Of a stretch of 64,000 nucleotides of DNA, positions 56,166 to 64,000 are shown piece by piece. Origin of the DNA: Vandiemenella viatica (lineage: Eukaryota; Arthropoda; Insecta; Orthoptera; Morabidae). The position numbers and the translations under genes are program-made. The notes beneath the pieces were generated by a model, which saw only the letters and a program-made list of their open reading frames with translations, ran no database searches and was not told the DNA's origin. Numbering within the stretch: the stretch's first letter is position 1; each line of letters starts with the position of its first letter. Location of the stretch: NCBI GenBank assembly GCA_031002005.1, contig CM061914.1, positions 15,362,148 through 15,426,147 on the forward strand, in the 5' to 3' direction.

Positions 56166-56555
56166 GGAATAACTTCAATTTTAATTGCGATTTAAGTGAC
56201 CTTACCTTACACAGCGCACGTTCCAAACTCTAAATTCAACAAACGTGCAATTCAAAACTTACCACTCTGACCAACTGTCAAATGATCAAACCAGAATTGA
56301 AAATATGCTTCCAAGTAATGGCATCTTTTTTTTTGTGAAATTCAATGGAAAAAGGAAGGAAACGGGATTTCAAAGCGGAAGAGAGAGGTACAAGAACGAA
56401 TGAAGAATAGACCAAAGTAGTGAGTCACTGAATGTGGATCCAGCGGTCATTTGCATTTCTGGTTTTAACTAGATGACGCGGCACCGCTGGAAACTGCCGT
56501 CACCTTCAAGCCCTGTGCACTGAGCTCAACGACCGACCTGCATTATTATTATTCT
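56166..56555. other. Intergenic DNA, nothing recognised
   Basis: No supported frame or repeat. Confidence 0.5.
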
Positions 56556-57965
56556 TATTAATTTATTTCATTGCGATGGAGCTAACGCTCCGGTGGAAAT
56601 TACCCTAGTCATCTAATTACCCCTTTATATATTATTATTTTCGTGTGTCCCCTTAATGGAGAACGATAAGCAATCCTGACTGGATGCGTGCAGTTCCTCT
56701 TTGAAAGAATGAAAAAATATTGGTCCGACAAAATAACATCCCACTGTCGGATTTCTTTTCTTCGGCAGTCCAGATGCGTTTTGATTTCCCCTTTTCTTAT
56801 CTGAAATAACTTCTCTTGAGCTCACCTTCTTACTAAAAATCTCTCGATCTGTGACATCTCCCTTAGCAATGCCTGCAGGTTTCAGCTCTTTCTCCACCTC
56901 CTTCATCCATGTGGTTGTTGTTTTTACTGTTTGTGTGTATTCTAAAATTTGTCTTGAGACATCCAGAGTCTACTCAGATGTCCATAAAATTTCAGCCTTC
57001 TTTTCTTCATGTCTGATTCTGTGTTTGATATTTTCTCTGTAGTTTTTGTAGTTTGAAGTCTGTACTGTCCATCTTCATTCACTCTGGGTCTCGGGATTTT
57101 TCTGATAATTTCTCTTTCTTCTTTCCTTCTAGATTTGTTCTGTTGCCTTTTTTGTGTTCTTTGCTAATGTTTCAGTTGCTTATGTAACTGCTGTCTTAAT
57201 GACCGTGTTATAATGTCTTAACTTGGTGTTATCTGAAATACATTTTTTGTTGTAAATATTTTGTACTAACGGCATTGCTTTCTTCATCTTCTGTACTCTT
57301 GCTTCCTGTGCTTTCGCTTCTAGTCCTGTTGGTTCAATGATTTCGCTAGATATTTAAACTGTTTTACCCTGCTGATTTCACCATAATTTGTCCTTAGTTT
57401 TTGCGTTTCTATTTTGTTCCCTATGAATTCTGTTTTTTGAAATGAAATTTGTAACCCTGTTTTTTCCGCGCATTCCTTGAGGATTTCTATTTGCCTGATG
57501 GCCACTTCTTCTTTGTCTGTGTTGATTGCTAGGTAGTCAGCAAATGCCAGATATGGTATGTGTAGTTCTTTAGTTAAGATTACATATATACCGGTATATA
57601 TACTTTAAAAAAAATTATAATTGGAATGTTAAATTCTTTCCACATTTACTTTTCCGATTTACAAATTTTAATTTTAAATTCCTTATGCATTTTTGGTAAA
57701 TTATTCATCACTTAACTTGGTAATTCGTTCCTTACACCCTTTCCAACAAAAGAAAATTTTACCACTCCCTTATGCATGAAATCGAGCGGAAGCTTTTAAT
57801 CATAGTCGCCTTTCTCCTTCCATGCACCATTCCTAATTCGTTGACCAATATCCGTCTAAGCCCCATCACCAACATATGCCCTCTACATTCCGGGCACCCT
57901 CCTGCTTTCCTCAATGAATCCCAGTCCAGCTCCTATGTTATCCATGAAGGACTAAACAGGTTGCA
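56556..57965 (-). mobile_element. CR1-like LINE family 1 relic, antisense, split by an RTE-like insertion
   Basis: The family 1 3' UTR is present inverted at about 56,556-56,636 (ATTGCGATGGAGCTAACGCTCC), and its C-terminal coding sequence resumes inverted at about 57,690-57,960 (ATTATTCATCACTT, CTTATGCATGAAATCGAGCGG; compare 9,340-9,560). The two flank a different antisense LINE, showing a nested insertion. Confidence 0.7.
56640..57600 (-). pseudogene. RTE-like LINE (second RTE group) relic, antisense
   Basis: Minus-strand pieces: MAIRQIEILKECAEKTGLQ and SFQKTEFIGNKIETQKLRT, then YGEISRVKQFKYLAKSL (57,320-57,505, the post-FADD RT region), and DVTDREIFSKKVSSREVIS (56,625-56,906, C-terminal tail). 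The same family as 61,742-63,200. A middle section is missing or too diverged to read. Inserted into the family 1 relic. Confidence 0.7.
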
Positions 57966-58049
57966 TTTTACACCAATAGTAATGAAATAGAATTATTTTT
58001 TAATGCAAAACATTATCTTTGCGATTAACTATAGAATTTCACACGTTCT

Positions 58050-58520
58050 GCCTTAAAACAAAGACGTTAACCACATACATCCCTCTCTTTGGAAACCCCT
58101 TAGTTACATATCACTTAGGCTTCCTTCAAACCTTAATTTCAAGATTTGGTCATAAAATCTCCCACTGGAGTTTATAATACAATTGCTCTCTTGCAACTAT
58201 GCCGCCAAAAATGTCACATAATTTAAACTTTCTCTTCACAGAAAATCATTAACAATTGGTTTCTTCTCCTTACCATGACGTGTTGCAAGTCTGCACTCTT
58301 TCTCCTTCTTACAGCAATTAGTAGTTACCGATATTTTCAAACATTCGGATCTTCTTTATTGGTAATCTAAGGAGTAAATGGTATGTTTAGAATATTTTGG
58401 CAGCTATATATTTCTAAAGCTTCAATTGTAAGCACTGTATCTTTCATCACTACCCAACCTTTTAGATCATACATGACTGTAGCATTTAACGTATTTTAAT
58501 TTCATATCTTTGCCTCAAGC
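58050..58520 (-). pseudogene. Very diverged RTE-like C-terminal relic, antisense
   Basis: Minus-strand reading with stops gives LTIEALEIYSCQNIL, ITNKED and RRRKSADLQHVMVRR in the order of the RTE/BovB C-terminal blocks (LEAFEMWCYRRLL, TNEEV, KRRKLQYLGHIMR). Similarity is weak, so this is an old copy or chance. Confidence 0.4.
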
Positions 58521-58609
58521 TGCACATGAAACAATCTAATGATATCCTCCAAACATTTCTCCCGTTTTTAATTTGGTACTTTTTCAAACCGTTATACAGA
58601 CAGGCTAAC

Positions 58610-59360
58610 TGGGATTTCTGAAAAAAAGGTGGTTTAATGCCAACAAACTAATACTTAATGTAGAAAAGACACAGTTACTTCAGTTTGTTACAAAAAATAA
58701 AACAAAGGACAGCTATCAATGAAAGCAGTTTCACAAAATTCCTGGGTGTATATATATATGAAAAATTGAACTGGAAACAGCATATTCAACAACTTCTTAA
58801 AAAAACTGAATTCTGCAACATTTTCACTGAGGGTAATATCTAGAATAGCTAATATAGAAACCAGAAAGTTAGTATATTTTGCACATTTTCATTCCCTGTT
58901 CACTTAAGGCATCTTAGTCTGGGGAAACTCGTCACAAGCACGGAGGGTATTTAAATATCAAAAGCGTGCTATAAGAACTATTTGTGGAGCAAGCCCACAG
59001 GTGTCGTGTAGAAATCTATTTAAAAACCTGGGTGTACTAACAATGCCAGCACAGTATGTATACTCCGTACTATCATTAGTAGTGGAAAATCCTGAACACT
59101 TCACTCTTAATGCTGACATACATAGTCATAATACTAGGAATAAATATAATATTCACAACGATTACAAATCACTGTCAATTGTACAGAAAGGGTTAGCATT
59201 TACTGGAGCTTTATTATTCAATGTCTTACCAACAGAAATTAAATGTTATCTACAAAAACCCAACTACTTTAAGTCCAAACTGAAAGAGTTTCTGCTTCAG
59301 AACCCATTTTACTCTGTGAAAGAATTTTCTTCTTGGAATTTGGTAACTAAGAATGAGTGA
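58610..59360 (+). pseudogene. LINE reverse transcriptase C-terminus, Jockey superfamily
   Basis: A decayed RT C-terminal region with stops (FLGVYIYEKLNWKQHI equivalent at 58,740-58,790, RISRIANIETRKLVYFAHFHS at about 58,840) followed by a clean 119-codon frame 59,001-59,360 (CRNLFKNLGVLTMPAQYVYS, HSHNTRNKYNIH, FYSVKEFSSWN). The block CR.LFK.L.ILT.P..Y..., NTR and FYSV.E is typical of LINE C-termini of the Jockey/CR1 supergroup. The catalytic part lies upstream and is lost. Confidence 0.72.
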
Positions 59361-59875
59361 TAAAATAGTATATATGGTGTATGGAAGGGGAAGGTCACAA
59401 AATTATCCACAATTACTAAAATGAAATATGGTTTTTCTTTTTGTTGAAATGTTTGATAAATGAACTAATTACACTGTTTACAAAATTTCACTCATATATA
59501 GTAACTAACATGGGACAGCATGCACTCAAAAACTGCTGTGAAAAATTATCATAGTAACAGGTTTTTAAGTAATTGACTGCTTATGAGTTGTTGGTAATAT
59601 AATTGATATTGCTAATAGGTGTGTGTACTGTTCCATATAAATAGCAACTAACATAATATGTAGTCACAAATTACAGTGAAACTTATCATGGTAACTGGTT
59701 GGTAAGAAAATAACTGGTTATTAGATGCTGGTAACAAGTGTGTACACTGTTCCACATAATAAGAATTAATTAACTCGGGATTATATTTGTAGATTACAGG
59801 AGATATTGGTTATACTAATGGGTTGTTGCTAACTTGTTGTCAATATATAATAATACTATCAATTATATAGTAATA
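59361..59875 (+). repeat. LINE 3' region with about 125-bp degenerate tandem units
   Basis: Two diverged units (about 59,500-59,640 and 59,640-59,770) share ATCATRGTAAC(A/T)GGTT, GTAATTGACT/AATAACTGG, and GGTGTGTGTACTGTTCCATATAA / AAGTGTGTACACTGTTCCACATAA. A third remnant (ACTAATAAGTGTATGTATTGTTCCACAT) lies at 61,430-61,460, beyond the Helitron-like element, so the region was continuous before that insertion. Confidence 0.65.
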
Positions 59876-59939
59876 CTAGCTGGTACCCACGACTTCGTTC
59901 ATGATTGTAAAGAATTCATTTTGACAGCTATAGACATCT

Positions 59940-61340
59940 AACCACCATAGTGCACGATGGGAGACCCGATACTATTACCACACACAAATACCAGTCCTAT
60001 GCGCGATGTAGTTCCAACAGCAAAGTACAATTTACGGATACACACAAGTCTTTGGATGAAATACGAAAATATTCATGATCGACCAATTTCAAACACCATA
60101 TCTCACACACTCCCACAGTTACCGAATTTCGGCCAACGCTGTGATCGATGGGAGACTCTGTGTTACTACCACACAAACGCCAGAGATCTGGGATCGATAG
60201 TTTTCGCTGAAAAGTGATACACCATGACACTTTTGTCTTTGGCAGAAATTTGAAATTGCCACAGGACGACCACTTTCAACCCCCATTTCTCCCACACCCC
60301 CATAGCTACCGACATCTAAGAACCATAGTGCACTACATTAGATACGATTCTACTACCAAACACAAACACCAATGCTCTATGCTATGTATTTGTGGCAGAA
60401 AAGTGACATATGCGGAGACAGTCGAAATACGAAAATATCCTTGGTCGGTCACTTACAACCACCATATTTCCCACACAACCACAGTTTCTGAAATTCGCCC
60501 GCTGTTGTGATCGAAAGGTGACTCTGTGTTACTACCACACACAAACGCCAGAGATCTGTGTTCGATAGTTTTCGCTAAAAAGTGATACACCATGACACTT
60601 TTGTCTTTGGCAGAAGTATGAAATTGCCACAGGTCGAACACTTTCAACCCCCATTTCTCCCACACCCCCATAGCTACCGACATCTAACAACCATAGTGCA
60701 CTACATGAGATACGATTCTACTACCAAACACAAACACCAATGCTCTATGCTATGTAGTTGTGGCAGAAAAGTGACATATGCGGAGACAGTCGAAATACGA
60801 AAATATCCTTGGTCGGCCAGTTACAACCAGCATATCTACCACAGTACCACAGTTTCTGAAATTCGGCCGCTGTTGTGATCGAAAGGTGACTCTGTGCTAC
60901 TAGTAAACACAAACGCCAGTTATCTGTGATCTATAGTTTTCGCTAAAAAGTGATACACCATGACACTTTTGTCTTTGGCAGAAGTATGAAATTGCCACAG
61001 GTCGACCACTTTCAACCCCCATATCTCCCACACACCCATAGCTACCATCATCTAATAACCATAGTGCATGACAGGAGACACGATTCTACTACCAAACACA
61101 AACACCAAAGGTCTATGTTATGTAGTTGTGGCAGGAATGAGAAGTATACGGAGATACGAATTTTTGGTCGAAATATGAAAACACCCTGCACTGACCAACT
61201 TTAATCATTATATCTCCCACATCCCCACAGCTATCGGCATTCGGCCTACGTTGTGCACGACAGGAAACTCCATGCTACTTCCACCCACAAACATCAGTGA
61301 TCTGTGCTAGGTAGTGGTGGCTGAAAAGTGAAATATAGGA
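59940..61340 (+). repeat. 368-bp tandem repeat (about 3.8 units) built from two ~184-bp halves
   Basis: Near-identical segments beginning GTGATACACCATGACACTTTTG recur at 60,206, 60,574 and 60,942 (368-bp period). Each contains two related halves (CATAGCTACCGACATCTAA and CACAGTTTCTGAAATTCGG; CTACTACCAAACACAAACACC and GTTACTACCACACACAAACGCC), so the basic unit is about 184 bp. First and last units are diverged. Open frames in each copy (about 98 codons) are by-products of the repeat. Confidence 0.9.
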
Positions 61341-61355
61341 AAAAACACGTCTATT

Positions 61356-61358
<3 letters not shown>

Positions 61359-61424
<66 letters not shown>
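61359..61424. repeat. (TA)n microsatellite
   Basis: About 33 TA dinucleotides at the right end of the Helitron-like element, continuous with its presumed TC-end. Confidence 0.95.
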
Positions 61425-61425
<1 letters not shown>

Positions 61426-61426
61426 A

Positions 61427-61741
61427 TTGACATTACTAATAAGTGTATGTATTGTTCCACATCCCCGAGATTATTCTCACGTGGGATCAAAGTGAACATA
61501 TCTATCTATCTAAACACCTGGCTTGTTGTTGCGCCTAACTGGAACAGACCAAGTGGGTAAGTCATCTCGGAAAAGCAGCGACGGAAAAAAATAATCGTCC
61601 AAGGATCAACTCGCAGCCTTCGCGACACTTTGCTTTGTATCCGTCACTGTACGAAGCAATACTTTACAGTGACTTGATTAAAATCACACTTCACGCAAAC
61701 GGTACCTGATCAACGTTCAACTAAATTGTCGTGCATTCAAA
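61427..61741. other. Spacer, nothing recognised apart from the LINE repeat remnant
   Basis: Contains the third LINE 3' repeat remnant (to about 61,460) and a short GC-richer stretch without coding features. Confidence 0.45.
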
Positions 61742-63200
61742 AAATAATAATTATTATTATATTTGGCAAATTCTTCAAATAAATGGAAGACGTTAAGCAA
61801 ATGACCGAATCAAGTTTTCTTTGAGTTCTTCTTTTCTTTTCATTCTTTCCGAGAAAGATTGTTTGCGTTCTTCCGACCACTTTGGTAGGTATTGTTTTTG
61901 TTTTGGTTGCTTAGTTATAACTTCCCATTTGTCTACTTTGTATCGGAAGATGCCTCTTTCTAAGATGTCTGTTGCTCCTATGTTTGCATTTTTAAGATTC
62001 TTCCGAGTTTCATTCAGGCAAGGTGTTGGATTTTTAAGTGAAGTTACATAATCTATTATCTTTTTTCTCAATCGATTTTATGGTAGCCTCTTAATGTGAC
62101 CAAAGAATTTCATTTGCCTTTTCTTGATGTCAATTTCGATGTTTGAAAACTTTTCTGTTGTTTTGATCGATTGTAGTCTGTAACCATCTTCGGTGAATCT
62201 TGCTCCAAGAATTTTTCTAATAATTTTTCTCTCTACTTTTCAAGGTTTCTGTTAAGTGTTAACGTTTCACTTGCATTGAGGACTGTTGGTTTTATGACTG
62301 TTGTAGTGCCGAATTTTGGTCTATCTTGACATGGATTTTTTGTTGTAGAGATGTTGCAATAATCCTAACGCTTTTTTTACTTTTTGGAGGTGATTTTGCT
62401 GTGAGATTTTCACAAGGACTGTCGGTTCGATGAATTCTCCGAGGTATTTAAAGTATGGGATCCTGTTGATTTTACCGTATTTTGTTCTCAAACTTGATAT
62501 TTCTGTCTTTGAACATATTAATTCAGTTTTCTAACCCTAATTTTTCTGCACATTCTTTGATTGTCTCAAACTGTTTGATGGCAGTCTCTTCATCTTCTGC
62601 TAGTATCGCCAAATCGTCCGCAAAAGCGAGGTATGGTATATAGAGGTTGTTTTTGGGAAAGCCAAGTGGAATTGGTTTCCAACACTTACATTTCTTGAGT
62701 TCTTTCTCCTGTTCTTCCATAACCTTGTCTAGAACGACATTGAACAGAAGAGGAGAGAGCCCATCGCCTTGTCTCACACCTGTTTGAATGTCAAAGGGTT
62801 CTAAAATTTCTCCCATGAATTTTACTTTAGATTAAGTGCCAATTACAGTTTGTTTTATAAGTTCTCATCCTTTTGGATCTAATCCCCTATCTTCTAAAAT
62901 TTGGAATAGTGAAGGCCTGTCTATTGAGTCATATGCCTTTTTGAAATCCACAAATGTGTATACTTTGTCTGAGAGCTCGAATTTTGATTATGGTTTTGAG
63001 GTTGAAAATTTTTTCGGGGCACGACCTGTTTGGTCTGAATCCTGCTCGATATTCTGCTAATTTAGGTTCTAATTGCTCTTTTGTTCTCTTAAAAAGACAG
63101 GCTGAATGAATTTTGTGTGTGACTGGTAGGAGTTGTTTACATTTGATCCGTTACCTTTTTTATGTAGTGGGTGGATTAGAGAAATTATTATCATTATTTA
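61742..63200 (-). mobile_element. RTE-like LINE (second RTE group), antisense, 5'-truncated
   Basis: The left border is the element 3' end: ATTTGCCAAATATAATAATAATTATTATT on the minus strand (61,742-61,775), a (TAA)-type tail. The C-terminal frame 61,793-62,071 has KKIIDYVTSLKNPTPC and ERGIFRYKVDKWEV, WSEERKQSFSERMK. The RT frame 62,523-62,816 has GVRQGDGLSPLLFNVVLDKV and catalytic YLAFADDLAILAEDEE. Further right, a stop-ridden relic of the RT palm (FVDFKKAYDS-like, EYRAGFRPNRSC-like). The coding sequence between the two frames is broken by a frameshift. Confidence 0.8.
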
Positions 63201-64000
63201 AATTTTCCACAGCGTATTGGTAGTTGTTTAAAACTTGTCAAATAAAGGACTAAGATTTTTTCAGTTTTTTAACTGGAAAATAAAGACATTAGTGGCAGTC
63301 AAAACTATACATTTTAAACCTTCTTTGTTAGCAAGAGTAACATAAGAACTTGAAATCTGTATCCTTTGTTTAAATGAAAAATAAAAAGAGAACAAATAAT
63401 GTACTTTGTAAACTGGGAAAGAAAAAGCAAATGCTTTTATTTTGAGGTTACTTTGCCACGAATTAATATTATTTCACTGAAAATGATTTTAATTCAGAGT
63501 GCACTGTATCATAATGATTGTTTATTTATACAGCTTTGTCAATTCTTGTTTCAGAATGCAGCCTCTTTAAGCCAAATGAGGTGAAGCATAATCGCCCCGC
63601 TTGTTTCCTGAACACCCGCCCCGCTGGGTGTCGCTGCTCAACTTGAGACAGACGCACTCATACAAATCTGCCTCTTCCGCGTCCCTTACCAGGGTTACAG
63701 AGAACTCAACGAATCACTTGTCGCTACGGCAAGGGATGCAAAGCATCGTAATGTAACTAAACAATTATGGGTGTCAGTTGCAAAAAATGTATGCTGTCTA
63801 AAGGAAGCGAGCTAGATTTGAGTGTGGTAATTAGCTTAGATAAAAATCAATAATTGATATGATAAAAAGAACATGGTAGGGACTCATTGGAATACTGAAA
63901 GCAAGCATACCGAGGTGATATGGTAAGTGCTGGGTGCAGCATGTGGAAGTGAAGATAGGGTTATGACTGCAAATTACGTCTTCATATAAAGCGTAAGCAA
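63201..64000. other. Right-hand end of window, nothing recognised
   Basis: AT-rich DNA with one GC-richer patch at 63,590-63,720 of uncertain nature. No supported features. Confidence 0.45.

Larger units (their letters stand above)
59876..61426 (-). mobile_element. Helitron-like element, 1551 bp, antisense, with internal tandem repeats
   Basis: In minus orientation it starts TCTTATATATATA (61,426 leftwards) and ends CTAG (59,876-59,879). It lies between A (59,875) and T (61,427), the Helitron target rule, and the flanks match one repeat-bearing LINE 3' region. A weak hairpin (ACGA/TCGT) occurs near the CTAG end, shorter than usual for Helitrons. No helicase. The interior is mainly 368-bp repeats. 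Boundaries are inferred from termini and flanking continuity. Confidence 0.5.

Noticed and set aside
60214..61204. Three near-identical 98-codon frames at 368-bp spacing
   Set aside because: By-products of the 368-bp tandem repeat; frames break in diverged units.

Overview
This window is eukaryotic nuclear DNA, almost certainly from an insect with a large, repeat-rich, AT-rich genome. No complete host gene, rRNA or tRNA is visible. Nearly everything recognisable is a transposable element: an LTR/Gypsy element, several non-LTR clades (Jockey, CR1-like, RTE-like, R1-like), Helitrons, hAT and mariner remnants, and a 41-bp satellite. The insect assignment rests on the Jockey and R1-clade LINEs and the mariner relic. 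A polyneopteran is my tentative guess and is not proven.

Layout. 1-8379: Gypsy-type LTR retrotransposon (only the last 119 bp of the 5' LTR is inside the window; 700-bp 3' LTR), with broken gag/protease/RT/RNase H and an intact integrase frame, inserted into the 3' end of a Jockey-clade LINE. 9.2-12.5 kb: antisense CR1-like LINE (family 1) split by a 1.5-kb unidentified insert. 13.1-13.7 kb: mariner relic. 16.1-21.4 kb: sense copy of family 1 whose ORF1 (PHD finger plus SGNH esterase) is interrupted by a 1001-bp Helitron. 22.1-25.3 kb: RTE-like element. 26.1-27.3 kb: CR1-like family 2. 27.725-27.889 kb (minus): a GC-rich island that looks like a genuine host exon with both splice sites. 28.1-29.3 kb: Jockey-superfamily RT fragment. 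29.6-36.0 kb: an RTE copy holding three later insertions (an unknown one, a 185-bp hAT MITE and a whole family 2 LINE). 36.7-38.8 kb: family 2 tail with an antisense family 3 LINE inside it. 38.855-40.449 kb: non-autonomous hAT element with TSD.

41.5-52.1 kb: a 41-bp satellite (about 140 monomers) with 82-bp dimers and a perfectly duplicated 902-bp, 22-monomer higher-order block. It is interrupted at 46.213-50.939 kb by a young R1-clade LINE with a 12-bp target-site duplication and poly(A) tail. 53.0-56.2 kb: second RTE copy sharing three premature TGA codons with the first. 56.5-63.2 kb: antisense LINE relics, a LINE C-terminus, and a Helitron-like element carrying 368-bp tandem repeats.

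There is no operon-like cooperation here. Within each element, gag/ORF1 proteins package RNA, and RT, RNase H with integrase (LTR) or RT with APE endonuclease (LINE) copy and insert it. Nesting gives relative ages: the R1-clade LINE, the 902-bp satellite duplication and the Gypsy element look youngest; the mariner, 58-kb and 9-12-kb relics look oldest. If the 27.7-kb exon is real, the surrounding elements sit in introns of a minus-strand host gene.
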